From Bacteroidota bacterium (GTDB lineage Bacteria; Bacteroidota; Ignavibacteria; Tepidaquicellales; Tepidaquicellaceae): DNA of 32,707 nt. This document shows positions 24,114 to 32,707 of the stretch, piece after piece (within the stretch, counting starts at the first letter, position 1; each line of letters opens with the position of its first letter). The position numbers and the translations under genes were made by a program. The stretch covers positions 1 to 32,707 of the forward strand of contig JAJTBN010000009.1 in NCBI GenBank assembly GCA_021286895.1. Reading direction: 5' to 3'. The notes beneath the pieces are model-generated. The model was not told the origin of the DNA and did no database searches. It saw only the letters and a list, made by a program, of their open reading frames with translations.

Positions 24114-24145
24114 CCGCCAAGCGGCAAAATCTCACGCAGATTTTG
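24114..24145 (-). terminator. Tandem hairpins at the acn stop codon
   Basis: CAAAATCT and AGATTTTG (24125-24145) form a perfect 8-bp stem that contains the acn TGA in its left arm, with CCGC-CAA-GCGG (24114-24124) directly beyond. They could end the aconitase transcript or protect its 3' end. No long T-run follows on the minus strand, so a classical intrinsic terminator is doubtful. Confidence 0.35.
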
Positions 24146-26381
24146 ATATCAGGTTCAAGGCTGAACCCGACTTAAACCATTCTATCTGCTGCGAGTTGAA
24201 AGTATGATTCAGTATAACCATTTCTGAACTGCCGTCTTCGTGTTTTACTTTCATCCTTAATTGTTTCCCCTCGCTGAAATATTTCAGGTCGATTGAGAAT
24301 CTGTCGCTTTCCTTGATTAAATCGTAGTCAGCGGGATTCGCGAAAGTAAGCGGCAGCATCCCCTGTTTCTTCAGGTTAGTCTCGTGAATTCGCGCGAATG
24401 ATTTAACTATTATAGCCTTTCCGCCGAGGAATCTCGGTTCCATAGCCGCATGTTCACGTGACGAGCCTTCGCCGTAATTTTCTTCGCCGATGACAACCCA
24501 ACTCATGCCGTTCTTCTTGTAGTCTCTTGCAACCTGCGGCACCTCGCCGTAATCTCCTGTAATCTGGTTTCTGACTGAATTCATTTTATCGTTGAAAGCG
24601 TTGATTGCTCCGATAAACATGTTGTTTGATATGTTGTCAAGATGCCCTCTGAACTTAAGCCAGGGACCCGCCATTGAAATATGGTCTGTCGTACATTTAC
24701 CCTTAACTTTAATTAGCAGCAGCATATCGTCAAATTCTTTATCAAGCGCCGGCGCTTTAAACGCGTCGAGTTTCTGCAGGCGTTTTGATTCGGTGTCTAT
24801 AATTACATTAATTTTACTGCCATCGTCTGCAGGTGTGATGTATCCTGAATTTCCCGGGTCAAAACCTTTCGCCGGAAGTTCGTCGCCCGACGGGGGAGCA
24901 AGTAGAATTTCCTTCCCTTCGCTGTTGACAAGTTTGTCCTTCATGGGATTGAAAGTCAGTTTCCCGGAAAGAGCAAGGGCTGTAACAATTTCCGGCGATG
25001 CGACGAATGAATGAGTCGCGGCGTTGCCGTCATTTCTTTTCGAAAAATTCCTGTTATAAGAAGTGATGATAGAATTTTTCTCGCCGTCTTTAACGTCGTG
25101 GCGTTTCCATTGCCCGATGCACGGACCGCAGGCGTTAGCAAGTACCGTACCGCCTATCTTTGTAAAAATATCAATAATCCCGTCTCGTTCGATTGTAGCC
25201 TTCACCTGTTCGGAGCCCGGAGTAATAACGAATTCCGATTTAGTCTTTAGTCCGTTTTCAAGCGCCTGTTTCGCCAGAGAAGCGGCTCTGTCCATATCTT
25301 CATACGAAGAATTCGTGCAACTTCCGATAAGTCCTACTTTTAATTCCTCAGGATATCCGTTTTCGATTACCGCATTCTTAAACTCCGACAAAGGTCTTGC
25401 AAGGTCGGGAGTGAAAGGGCCGTTTATATAAGGCTCGAGTTCGGAAAGATTTATTTCAATAACTTTATCGTAGTACTTTTCACTTCCTGCATCACCGCGG
25501 AGGTAACCGCCAACCTCATCCGCGAGTTCTGCAATCTCTTTTCTTCCCGTGGCTTTTAGGTAAGCGGACATCTTGCTGTCATAAGGAAACAGCGAAGTCG
25601 TCGCGCCTATTTCGGCTCCCATATTGCACATGGTCGCTTCGCCTGTGCAGGAGATGGACTCCGTCCCTTCACCGAAATACTCTACAATCGAGCCGGTCCC
25701 GCCTTTCACGGTGAGGATTCCCGCAAGTTTAAGTATTATATCTTTCGGCGAAGCCCAGCCGTTTAATTTTCCTGTAAGCCTTACGCCGATAATATTCGGA
25801 AACTTGAGTTCCCACGGCAGTCCTGCCATAACGTCGACCGCATCCGCTCCGCCGACGCCGATTGCAATCATTCCGAGTCCTCCCGCGTTCGGTGTATGCG
25901 AATCCGTGCCTATCATCATTCCTCCGGGGAACGCGTAATTCTCAAGCACAACCTGATGGATAATCCCCGAGCCGGGTTTCCAGAACCCGATTCCGTATTT
26001 CGAAGAAACCGTGCGGAGAAAATCATAAACTTCCTTGTTGTCTGATTCGGCTCTCAGGAGGTCGTTCTTCGCGCCCGTTTCCGCCTGAATAAGGTGGTCG
26101 CAGTGAACAGTCGAAGGGACCGCTACTTTTTTCATGCCTGCCGACATGAACTGCAGCAGCGCCATCTGCGCCGTCGCGTCCTGCATAGCGACTCTGTCTG
26201 GTTTAAAATCCACAAAATCTTTTCCTCTCGCGAAAGCGGCGGAATATTCGCCGTTCCATAGATGCGCGTAAAGAATTTTTTCCGCATAGGTCATTTCGCG
26301 GTTAAGAACTTTTTTCGCGAAATCAACTTTTGATTTGTGTGAACTGTAAACATTCCTGATTAAATCGAGGTCGAACGCCAT
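24132..26381 (-). CDS. acn: Aconitate hydratase
   Basis: This TCA-cycle enzyme interconverts citrate and isocitrate with a [4Fe-4S] cluster. The 749-residue protein is of the mitochondrial-like aconitase size found in Bacteroidota, shorter than E. coli AcnA or AcnB. The cluster ligands are Cys355 (GSCTNSS) and Cys418/Cys421 (ACGPCIGQW). The active-site loops [13 protein letters not shown] (158-170) and the swivel-domain [10 protein letters not shown] are present. It follows the DUF255 gene by 60 bases on the same strand and has one of the few good ribosome sites here (AGGAG seven bases from the ATG). The TGA lies in an inverted repeat. Confidence 0.96.
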   Translation of the reverse strand: MAFDLDLIRNVYSSHKSKVDFAKKVLNREMTYAEKILYAHLWNGEYSAAFARGKDFVDFKPDRVAMQDATAQMALLQFMSAGMKKVAVPSTVHCDHLIQAETGAKNDLLRAESDNKEVYDFLRTVSSKYGIGFWKPGSGIIHQVVLENYAFPGGMMIGTDSHTPNAGGLGMIAIGVGGADAVDVMAGLPWELKFPNIIGVRLTGKLNGWASPKDIILKLAGILTVKGGTGSIVEYFGEGTESISCTGEATMCNMGAEIGATTSLFPYDSKMSAYLKATGRKEIAELADEVGGYLRGDAGSEKYYDKVIEINLSELEPYINGPFTPDLARPLSEFKNAVIENGYPEELKVGLIGSCTNSSYEDMDRAASLAKQALENGLKTKSEFVITPGSEQVKATIERDGIIDIFTKIGGTVLANACGPCIGQWKRHDVKDGEKNSIITSYNRNFSKRNDGNAATHSFVASPEIVTALALSGKLTFNPMKDKLVNSEGKEILLAPPSGDELPAKGFDPGNSGYITPADDGSKINVIIDTESKRLQKLDAFKAPALDKEFDDMLLLIKVKGKCTTDHISMAGPWLKFRGHLDNISNNMFIGAINAFNDKMNSVRNQITGDYGEVPQVARDYKKNGMSWVVIGEENYGEGSSREHAAMEPRFLGGKAIIVKSFARIHETNLKKQGMLPLTFANPADYDLIKESDRFSIDLKYFSEGKQLRMKVKHEDGSSEMVILNHTFNSQQIEWFKSGSALNLISKSA

Positions 26382-26388
26382 TTTTTAT

Positions 26389-26393
26389 CTCCT
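26389..26393 (-). promoter_or_regulatory. Strong Shine-Dalgarno of acn
   Basis: AGGAG on the minus strand lies seven bases before the acn ATG, which fixes the start. Most genes in the window lack such a site. The VOC gene has a similar one (AAGGAG, ten bases from its ATG). Confidence 0.7.
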
Positions 26394-26441
26394 GAGTTTT
26401 AAATTATGTCCGCATAAAAAAAGCGGAAAGCTATATTAATA

Positions 26442-28538
26442 TTATTTAAAAACATTTTCAAGTTCTTCAATTTTGGAAACAGGCAGTCTGCATGTGAAAT
26501 TTTCGCACACATAAACGCCGTTATCGTCTCCGTTCCTCACGATATCTTTTAGATAGGGGAGTATCTTTACCGAAACATTGTCGTAATGAATCAGGCATTT
26601 CAACGGAAGAAACCTCTTGCTTACCGCTTCGTGAAGTTCCGAAAAACTTTTATCACGAAGGTCTCCCGTAAGAATAATTCCCGTCGTAAAATACTTCAGA
26701 TTATAGTACGAGCACAGCATACGCGGAAAAGAAAAAGGCACATCCCGAATCTTATCCGCGAAGAAATTAAAACTCTTTTCTGCGATATCCCTGAAACCGT
26801 CGTCCTTGAAAATCACATACAACCTAACGGCGTTATCCGTCATTATCGAATTCCCCGAAGGCTCCGCGCCGTCGTAAATATCCTTCGTCCTGAAAATAAT
26901 ATCCTTCCTGCCCGCCGGCGAATCGAAGAAACCGCCGTTTTCCTTATCATAAAACTTCTCTGCCGCGTCGTCAAAAAGTTTCCGCGCGAGTTTCAGCAGT
27001 TTACCGCTGAACGAAGTATTGTGAAAATCGAGCAGCGCCTTAATCACGAACGCGTAATCAGTCAGGTCAGCCTCATGCTTCACCTCGCCGCCGATTGAAA
27101 CGTGAAACAGTTTATTCTCTTTCTCGTTGTACAGATTGTAAATCAGATACGAAACCGCTCTCACGGCAAGCGTCTTATACTCATGTTTCCCCGTTACCGA
27201 ATAGCCTTTAACGAAAGCCGAAATCATCAGCGCGTTCCACGAAGTAATAATCTTTTTATCGAGAAAAGGCCTCGCCCTCTTATCCCTCGCGGCTTTCACG
27301 AGCGCCGCGGATTCATCTATAATCTCCTCTGCCCGTTCCGGAGTCATCTCGAACTTCTTCGCCGTATCGAAAATATCAGCGGCTCTGTAAAGAACATTCC
27401 TCGTACCGAAAATCTCATGCGGGTCATTAATCGTATTCCCCTTATGAAGCACGCCGAAATGATGACAGAAAACCTTCGATTTCTCCGCGCCGAGAATCCT
27501 GTCCAATTCGCTTTTTTCCCACAGATAGAAAAAACCCTCCTCCTTCACATCCGGCGTATCAGGCGAAACCGCGCTCTCCGCGTCTTCCGCGGAATAAAAA
27601 CCGCCGTCCTTATCGACAAGAAAATTCTTCACATACTCAAGAGTCTTTTCACCCGCGTCAAGAAAAATCCTTTTCCCCGTAATAGAAAACACATCGAACA
27701 TCACAGAAGCAATCTGCGCCTGGTCATAAAGCATCTTCTCGAAATGCGGTACTCGCCACTGCTCATCCACCGAATACCTGTGAAAACCGTAATCCAGATT
27801 ATCGAAAATACCGCCGTCACACATCTTCTTCAAAGTAAACGTAACCATATCAAGCGCGCGCTTGTCCTTCGTCCTGTAATAATGCGTCAGAAGAAACTCA
27901 ATCAGCGCAGGTCTCGGAAACTTATTCCCGCCGCCGAAACCGCCGTTATCATAATCGAAAATCCTGTCCGCCTGCTCGATAACCTTTTCAAAAACCGAAT
28001 CATCGAGAACCGAATCCGAAGCCTCCTCGTTATTATAAAGAGTCGCGAAAATCTTCAGCGAACTGTCGAGAACCTTATCCTTATCCGATTTCCATAACCT
28101 GTCAATCTGCGCAATCACATCCTCCATCCCCGAACGCCCGTACTTCGCCTTCGGCGGAATATAAGTTGCCGCGTAAAACGGCTTAAGGTCGGGAGTAAGA
28201 AAAAGCGACATCGGCCAGCCGCCCGCGCCTGTAATCGACTGAAGAATAGTCATATAAACCCTGTCAAGATCGGGACGCTCCTCGCGGTCAACCTTAACAT
28301 TCACAAAAGTGTCATTCATCATTTTAGCAATGCCCTCGTCCTCGAAACACTCCCGCTCCATAACGTGGCACCAGTAACACGTCGAATATCCAATCGAAAG
28401 AAAAATCGGTTTATCAAGTTCTTTGGCAAGAGCGAGCGTATCGTCATTCCATGCGTGCCAGTCAACAGGATTATAGGCATGCTGCAGCAGGTACGGACTT
28501 TTCTCTTTAATCAGGGAATTAGGTTTATTCTTTCTCAT
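26442..28538 (-). CDS. DUF255 / YyaL-like thioredoxin-domain protein
   Basis: The 698-residue protein begins with the family signature (N-terminal KEKSPYLLQHAYNPVDW) and a thioredoxin-like domain carrying CYWC (Cys54, Cys57) and VDREERPDLD. A long alpha/alpha-barrel-like region follows, with GGFGGGNKFPRP, HFEKMLYDQA and GGFYSAEDAES, as in six-hairpin glycosidase-type folds. This is the YyaL/SPATA20 family. Its biochemical function is not established; roles in redox or sugar-related chemistry have been proposed on structural grounds. No signal peptide is visible, so it is cytoplasmic. It is read in the same direction as acn, 60 bases ahead of it, with the start at the family's usual N-terminus. 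Confidence 0.92.
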   Translation of the reverse strand: MRKNKPNSLIKEKSPYLLQHAYNPVDWHAWNDDTLALAKELDKPIFLSIGYSTCYWCHVMERECFEDEGIAKMMNDTFVNVKVDREERPDLDRVYMTILQSITGAGGWPMSLFLTPDLKPFYAATYIPPKAKYGRSGMEDVIAQIDRLWKSDKDKVLDSSLKIFATLYNNEEASDSVLDDSVFEKVIEQADRIFDYDNGGFGGGNKFPRPALIEFLLTHYYRTKDKRALDMVTFTLKKMCDGGIFDNLDYGFHRYSVDEQWRVPHFEKMLYDQAQIASVMFDVFSITGKRIFLDAGEKTLEYVKNFLVDKDGGFYSAEDAESAVSPDTPDVKEEGFFYLWEKSELDRILGAEKSKVFCHHFGVLHKGNTINDPHEIFGTRNVLYRAADIFDTAKKFEMTPERAEEIIDESAALVKAARDKRARPFLDKKIITSWNALMISAFVKGYSVTGKHEYKTLAVRAVSYLIYNLYNEKENKLFHVSIGGEVKHEADLTDYAFVIKALLDFHNTSFSGKLLKLARKLFDDAAEKFYDKENGGFFDSPAGRKDIIFRTKDIYDGAEPSGNSIMTDNAVRLYVIFKDDGFRDIAEKSFNFFADKIRDVPFSFPRMLCSYYNLKYFTTGIILTGDLRDKSFSELHEAVSKRFLPLKCLIHYDNVSVKILPYLKDIVRNGDDNGVYVCENFTCRLPVSKIEELENVFK

Positions 28539-28598
28539 TTATCTGTGTAATGTTTCTCATAAGATAGAACAAAAACAAAGAGTTATAAATTCAATTAG

Positions 28599-28625
28599 CA
28601 GTTAACAATTAACAGTTAACAATTA
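28599..28625. repeat. Short tandem GTTAACAATTA repeat
   Basis: CAGTTAACAATTA occurs twice in perfect copies with a 14-bp period, in the 280-base gap between two divergent genes. This kind of AT-rich GTTAAC repeat is common intergenic filler. Nothing else is recognised in the gap. Confidence 0.5.
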
Positions 28626-28818
28626 GAGCAGAATTTTATATTTAGAAAATTTGGGGCAATCACTTCTGATATTGTAGTTGAATAATTTTAAATGCGAAAT
28701 GCATTAGTCAAAGAAAACAATGGATTTACTAATAGAATCATGGGTATTGTCAAAATCGGATTCGAATTGCAGATTTAAACAATTCATATTAAGTTGATAA
28801 TAAACCGTAATTGAATTA

Positions 28819-30105
28819 ATGAAGGACAAATTGTTGTTAAAATCGAAATTCTTCGATTCTTTAAAACGCGGAACAGGGGAGGCAATTATAATTGCCAAAA
28901 ATAATCCTGCGATTGATTTTTCAAATTACATAATCAAAGGTGCCTTGAGAGATTACTCATATAATGCTCAGACCGAAGGCGTCAGGTCAAAATATGTTTT
29001 TGATTTAATAAATCTTTCCAAGGATAGAGGGAAAATCAGGAATGCTGTAATTAAAAATCTTTTGTCAACTCGAAAAGAATTTTGGAGCTTATTGCAATTG
29101 TTTGAACTTGCGAAAATGTTTGCTGAGCAGGGTGATAAAGAAGCACGACACGCAATCTACAAACGTTTTCTAAGTAAGACAATCTCCGGCGGTGATTGGG
29201 TGGGATATCGGGAAATATTAGATCTTGACGGATTAAATGGATTATTTTTCATCGCAGAGAAGTACGGAAAACTGATTGCCAAGGAACCCGATTATACAGA
29301 TGATGGCATGATTGTTAATCAATTCAGTAAAGAAAATCCTGATATTGAAGTTTTCAAACTATTAAAAAATGCGGCAAAGACGAATAAATTTATTCGGTTT
29401 TATTTGGAGACATTAGGGAAATCAAAAATAAAAAAAGGGATTAAAAAAAATATACCGAGATATAAAGATATAGTAGATGAAATATCTAAAATTCCAGGAT
29501 ATTTTTCTCCAAGACGTATTAGAGAATTAAAAATCAATGAACTTAAAAAAATAGCGAAGGAACTAATACACGAAAAGGACCTGCAAAAAATTGAAAAATA
29601 TTTGTATGTATTTAAATATCGAAAATTCCCGTTAGATAATGAATTTATTTTTCGTTTGGCGAAGCAAAGGGTAACATCTAAAAACAGAATCAAAGAGTTT
29701 GCTACGGACGCTCTGGTTTCCCTCAAAAGCGACAAAATAAGGAAATTCGCTCTGGAAAGAATGGTGAAGACGAGAAAACCTGAAATATTTACTCGAATTT
29801 TAGTATCAAATTTTAAAAGAGGTGACGGCAAAATACTTGCGGAAATTTTAAATAAAGTAAAAGAACCTGACAAAATACATGCCCTCGGGAGTAGTTATTT
29901 TGAAATATTTAAATCAAATCCTACCAAAGAATGTAAAAAACCTTTCGAAATTCTTTATAATAGGTTGACTTGCGGAGCTTGCAGATATGATATTGTAAAA
30001 CTGCTTATTAAGAATAATGTATTATCCGTTAAGATAAAAAATGAAATAAAATACGACAGCTATGAAGAAACGAGGATGCTCTCGAAATCCCTTCTTCGCG
30101 GTTAA
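28819..30105 (+). CDS. Alpha-helical (HEAT-like) repeat protein of unknown function
   Basis: The 428-residue protein is almost entirely helical, with no signal peptide or membrane segment. Paired amphipathic helices (for example RIKEFATDALVSLKSDKIRKFALERMVK) suggest a HEAT-like solenoid. The N-terminus (KDKLLLKSKFFDSLKRGTGEA) and the end (TCGACRYDIVKLL with a Cys385-x2-Cys388 pair, then YDSYEETR) look like a conserved family that I have seen as uncharacterised proteins in Bacteroidota, but I cannot give it a name. The gene is more AT-rich than the housekeeping genes around it and stands alone between intergenic repeats, which hints at acquisition or relaxed codon use. No Shine-Dalgarno or promoter box is evident. 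Confidence 0.7.
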   Translation: MKDKLLLKSKFFDSLKRGTGEAIIIAKNNPAIDFSNYIIKGALRDYSYNAQTEGVRSKYVFDLINLSKDRGKIRNAVIKNLLSTRKEFWSLLQLFELAKMFAEQGDKEARHAIYKRFLSKTISGGDWVGYREILDLDGLNGLFFIAEKYGKLIAKEPDYTDDGMIVNQFSKENPDIEVFKLLKNAAKTNKFIRFYLETLGKSKIKKGIKKNIPRYKDIVDEISKIPGYFSPRRIRELKINELKKIAKELIHEKDLQKIEKYLYVFKYRKFPLDNEFIFRLAKQRVTSKNRIKEFATDALVSLKSDKIRKFALERMVKTRKPEIFTRILVSNFKRGDGKILAEILNKVKEPDKIHALGSSYFEIFKSNPTKECKKPFEILYNRLTCGACRYDIVKLLIKNNVLSVKIKNEIKYDSYEETRMLSKSLLRG

Positions 30106-30149
30106 TATCTCTTTTACTTCAATATATATAAATTAATGAATGTTCTCTG

Positions 30150-30171
30150 AACCTTCATTTCAAAGGTTTTT
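30150..30171 (+). terminator. Weak terminator-like hairpin
   Basis: AACCTT and AAGGTT form a 6-bp stem with a seven-base loop, and five T lie at the end of the stem. It sits 45 bases after the orphan helical gene, before the convergent VOC gene. Confidence 0.35.
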
Positions 30172-30188
30172 CGGGAAAAAGAATATAT

Positions 30189-30620
30189 TTATCTCGCTTT
30201 CGGCTCGTGTGAAATCATCCAGTGAATATCAAACCTATCCGTCAGCATCCCGAAATACGCGCCCCAAAACTGCTCTGCCATCGGCATAAGATTCTTCCCG
30301 CCCGCCGAAAGACCCTTGTAGATTCTATCCGCGTCCTCCCTGCTCGCCGCGCTAATCGTCAGAGACATATTATTCCCCGGCGTCAGTTTATGCCCCATCG
30401 ATTCAAGCGCGTCAGTCCCCATCAAAACATCCCCGTCGCCGAGAGGCAGCGCGATATGCATCATCTTATCCTTCTCGTTATCCGGAACCCTTGACGATTC
30501 CGGCGTATCCCTGAACCTCGTAACATTCACAAACTCCCCGCCGAAAACCGACTTGTAACAATTGAACGCTTCCTCCGTATTGCCGCTGAAATTAAGGTAA
30601 GGATTGATTTTCATCTTCAT
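30189..30620 (-). CDS. PhnB-type VOC (glyoxalase-fold) protein
   Basis: This 143-residue VOC-superfamily protein is of the PhnB / 3-demethylubiquinone-methyltransferase-like group. It starts with INPYLNFSGNTEEAFNCYKSVFGGEF and ends with the characteristic FWGAYFGMLTDRFDIHWMI (residues 118-136). Such proteins form two beta-alpha-beta-beta-beta modules; the substrate is usually unknown, and no clear metal-ligand set is visible here. The ATG at the upstream end is supported by AAGGAG ten bases before it, although homologs often start two codons later. It follows doxX on the same strand after 49 bases and may be co-transcribed with it. Confidence 0.85.
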   Translation of the reverse strand: MKMKINPYLNFSGNTEEAFNCYKSVFGGEFVNVTRFRDTPESSRVPDNEKDKMMHIALPLGDGDVLMGTDALESMGHKLTPGNNMSLTISAASREDADRIYKGLSAGGKNLMPMAEQFWGAYFGMLTDRFDIHWMISHEPKAR

Positions 30621-30669
30621 CTTTTTTGTTCTCCTTTTTTATTAAAAAATTATAAAATATAAACCGTAG

Positions 30670-31122
30670 TCAGCATAAACCGCTCCGCTTCTTCACGCCG
30701 AAAATAAAATAATCCAGCGAGAATTTTCCCGGACCGAAAATAAAAAACAAAACAGCAATCACAAGATAAACTAACGCCAGTTCATACGACCCGCCGCCCT
30801 TCAAACTAATAAACGGATTCTTCATCACAACCAGATGTGAGTAAGTCGCGACCGACATATTAATCACCAGTCCCGCCGAAACAAGAACGGTAAAAACTCC
30901 AAGCACAAGCGCAATCCCGCCGCCGAATTCCGCTAAAGCCGAAAGCGACTGAAAGAACGGCGGAATATGCATCGGTGCCTGTTCAGGCATCCAGCCGAAC
31001 GGCGATTGAATCTTTCCCCAGCCGTGAAAGATAAACGCTGTACCCATCACAAGCCTTACGAGCAAAAGCGCGGACGAAGCGGCAGCATTTTGTTCCCCGA
31101 TTTGAAAAAATTGTTTAACCAT
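30670..31122 (-). CDS. DoxX family membrane protein
   Basis: The 150-residue protein has four hydrophobic segments (about 16-36, 58-76, 78-98 and 112-130) and DoxX hallmarks: LVRLVMGTAFIFHGWGK near 21-37 and the conserved acidic position in LAEFGGGIALVLG (Glu65). DoxX proteins are inner-membrane proteins often tied to redox or quinone stress, but the role of stand-alone members is not settled. It precedes the VOC gene by 49 bases in the same direction. The start follows an AT-rich leader (ggttatatttattaatt) with no strong ribosome site. Confidence 0.85.
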   Translation of the reverse strand: MVKQFFQIGEQNAAASSALLLVRLVMGTAFIFHGWGKIQSPFGWMPEQAPMHIPPFFQSLSALAEFGGGIALVLGVFTVLVSAGLVINMSVATYSHLVVMKNPFISLKGGGSYELALVYLVIAVLFFIFGPGKFSLDYFIFGVKKRSGLC

Positions 31123-31212
31123 AATTAATAAATATAACCAACGACGCTGAATTACCGTTCATCCTCGCGAAAAACAGCAACGCGCATTGTGTTTGCCCTC
31201 AACTTCCAAAAC

Positions 31213-31241
31213 CCGGTTCAAAAGCCATGCTTTTAATCCGG
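31213..31241. repeat. Imperfect inverted repeat between doxX and the next gene
   Basis: AAAAGC-CAT-GCTTTT at 31220-31234 is a perfect 6-bp hairpin extended by CCGG arms on both sides. It lies in the divergent 225-base gap and could be an operator or a dispersed repeat. I found no exact TAnnTTTG promoter box in the gap. Confidence 0.4.
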
Positions 31242-31347
31242 TCTGGCTATAATAATAGATTTACATATTATCTTTATTTTGATGATTTACTTTTATATTT
31301 TATTCCAATAAACAATTATTTTATTTGAGATTAATCTAAATTTATTT

Positions 31348-31650
31348 ATGGGAATTTTATTCGAAATAAAGTACAAAATTTACGGCGGAAAGAGGAATGA
31401 ATATCTCGAATTGGTAAAAAAATTAAAGAATTTTTACCTGAACAACGGTATCGAAGATTATAAACTCTACGAAGACGAAAAAGGGCAGAACGAATTCACG
31501 GAACTGTTCATTTTCGCGGACGAAGCGAGTTTTGAAAAATTCGAGGACGATACCAATGAAGAGGTTAACAATCTTCTTTCTACTCTTGTCAGCGAAATGG
31601 TAATCGACAAGAAAGTAAGGTACAAAACGAAAAAACAGGTAGAGTTATAG
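31348..31650 (+). CDS. Small ferredoxin-fold-like protein, function unknown
   Basis: The 100-residue, Lys/Glu-rich protein has an alternating strand-helix pattern (LFEIKYKIYGG, YLELVKKLKNFYLNN, DYKLYED, FTELFIFADEASFEKFED), which fits a dimeric alpha/beta-barrel such as the antibiotic-biosynthesis-monooxygenase (ABM) fold. No active-site residues can be named. It has no signal peptide. The PgpH-type phosphodiesterase starts 24 bases after its stop in the same direction, so they are probably co-transcribed; a regulatory or sensory link is only a guess. Confidence 0.65.
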   Translation: MGILFEIKYKIYGGKRNEYLELVKKLKNFYLNNGIEDYKLYEDEKGQNEFTELFIFADEASFEKFEDDTNEEVNNLLSTLVSEMVIDKKVRYKTKKQVEL

Positions 31651-31674
31651 CCGTCTCTGAAACCGGCTTTGATT

Positions 31675-32707
31675 ATGCCAAAAGCAAAAGAAAATAGCTT
31701 TTCGGATTTTTTTGCGAAATTTAAATTTTCACAACCCGAAAAAAACGTCTACGTTAAGCTTCTTATCGCGGTAGTAACCATAGTCATTATCAGCCTGCTC
31801 CTTCCTTCCTACAAAAACATTGATTCGAATGTCGATGTCGGAACCATCTGGTCAAACGAAGACCTAATCGCTCCGTTCACTTTCCCGATTTACAAGGACG
31901 AAGCCGACCTCGAAACCGAGATAAAGGAAGTGAAGGACAAAATCATTCCTGTCTTCCTCGAAGTCATCCCGTCGCAGGTAAAACTTAAAGACTCGATAGA
32001 CTCCTATTTCAGAAAACTGGAATCGCTCCTATCAATAATGTCAAAGCAGGACAAATCCGGAAAGAAGAGCGACAGTTATAAAAACCTCCAGGAAGAACTC
32101 AGCCTGAAACTGACAGACGAACAATGGACATACTTCTTGAAATTCTTCCGCGGGGAAATAAAGGCTGACAACAGCTTAAAATTTCCCGAATTCGCGCGAC
32201 AGGTCTCAAGGGGAATCACGGAATCGCTGAAAAATCCTGTTATCAATTACGACAAAACAAAAATCTACTCTCAGAAAATCGCCGTAAAGCGCAGCGATGA
32301 AAAAATACAGAGGATTGAGACAGTCGACAAATATAATACTCTCAACGAAGCAAAAACAATCTTCGAGACAACCGTTTCCGCTTCGATAAAAGACGAGAAC
32401 CTGAAGACAATCGCCGGAATAATATCCGACAACTTCGTAAAGGAAGAACTATTCTACGACAAAGAACTCACAGACCTTGAGATTCAGAACAGGATAGACC
32501 AGATACCGAAGACAATCGGGATAGTCCGCGAGAACGAAAGGATAATCAGCAAGCATGACCCTATAACAAAACTTACGAAGTTAAAACTCGATTCATTCAA
32601 AAAGATAAGGCTGGAGCGTCTCGGCGTACAGGACTATTTCGCTCAGGCTCTCGGCAGGATACTGACAGTAATCGTTTTAATACTCATATTCGCGTTTTAT
32701 CTCTACC
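31675..32707 (+). CDS. PgpH/YqfF-type 7TM-HD phosphodiesterase, N-terminal part
   Basis: The frame is open from the ATG to the right edge (344 codons). It encodes a short cytoplasmic N-terminus, a membrane helix at about 29-45 (KLLIAVVTIVIISLLLP), an extracytoplasmic 7TMR-HDED domain from about 50 to 325, and the start of the next membrane helix at the edge. The HDED signature is clear: TWxNEDLIAPFTFPIYKD-like N-part, KDKIIPVF, and IGIVRENERIISKHDPIT. Family members such as PgpH degrade cyclic di-AMP through a C-terminal HD domain, which lies beyond this window, so catalytic residues cannot be checked here. Confidence 0.88.
   Translation, partial: MPKAKENSFSDFFAKFKFSQPEKNVYVKLLIAVVTIVIISLLLPSYKNIDSNVDVGTIWSNEDLIAPFTFPIYKDEADLETEIKEVKDKIIPVFLEVIPSQVKLKDSIDSYFRKLESLLSIMSKQDKSGKKSDSYKNLQEELSLKLTDEQWTYFLKFFRGEIKADNSLKFPEFARQVSRGITESLKNPVINYDKTKIYSQKIAVKRSDEKIQRIETVDKYNTLNEAKTIFETTVSASIKDENLKTIAGIISDNFVKEELFYDKELTDLEIQNRIDQIPKTIGIVRENERIISKHDPITKLTKLKLDSFKKIRLERLGVQDYFAQALGRILTVIVLILIFAFYLY

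Noticed and set aside
23939-24127. A 62-codon minus-strand frame
   Set aside because: No promoter or recognisable feature; it overlaps the better-supported plus-strand mini-ORF.
26586-28097. Two long open frames (170 and 331 codons) opposite the DUF255 gene
   Set aside because: They are antisense shadows of a gene with clear family motifs; their translations are Arg/Ile-rich without domains.

Overview
The window is a chromosomal segment of a Gram-negative bacterium of the Bacteroidota/Ignavibacteriota (FCB) type. The evidence is a lipid A/LPS gene set (lpxB, lpxK, LpxL-like acyltransferase, GT9 heptosyltransferase), a DUF3109 gene next to fatty-acid genes, promoters of the form TTG-N17/20-TAnnTTTG as in Bacteroidota, weak or absent Shine-Dalgarno sites before most genes, and dispersed hairpin repeats of the kind common in FCB genomes. 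The taxonomic call is inference; no rRNA is present.

Layout. (1) 1-4827, + strand: the tail of an unidentified gene, then fabD, a DUF3109 Cys-rich protein, two FabG-type reductases, a third SDR and a TerC-family membrane protein, closely packed. (2) 4823-5340: gene-free repeat zone with a ten-unit 13-bp tandem array that starts inside the terC stop codon, a REP-like hairpin and a cluster of perfect palindromes. (3) 5343-6077, - strand: an MlaF-type lipid-transport ATPase without its usual permease or MCE partners. (4) 6078-7236: 1.16 kb AT-rich, gene-free DNA with a second REP-like copy and an unusual interleaved inverted-repeat element. (5) 7237-8185: a toxin-first toxin/antitoxin pair, then tRNA-Asn with a clear promoter and terminator.

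(6) 8392-15074, + strand: xseA, xseB, dxs, miaB, an LpxL-like acyltransferase broken by a frameshift at a run of nine T, and a WaaF-like heptosyltransferase. Junctions from xseB onward are stop/start overlaps or abutments, which suggests translational coupling. (7) 15067-21981, - strand: an eight-gene cluster read as outer-membrane protein, lpxB, lpxK, class-I glutamine amidotransferase-like hydrolase (C26), degenerate LytM/EnvC-like protein, GT2 glycosyltransferase, ribD, ribE. It combines envelope assembly with riboflavin synthesis. (8) 22123-28538: dinB (+), an exported rhodanese (-), an unlisted 32-codon membrane mini-ORF with its own promoter (+), aconitase (-) and a DUF255/YyaL thioredoxin-like protein (-). 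(9) 28819-32707: an orphan alpha-helical repeat protein, a PhnB-type VOC protein, DoxX, a 100-residue small protein and the N-terminal part of a PgpH/YqfF-type HD phosphodiesterase running off the end.

Most of the window is housekeeping. No complete unknown multi-gene system is evident. The most unusual signals are the homopolymer frameshift in the lipid A acyltransferase, the stop-codon-seeded 13-bp array, the interleaved inverted repeats at 6838-6968, the lone mlaF between related repeats, and the promoter-driven mini-ORF at 23943.
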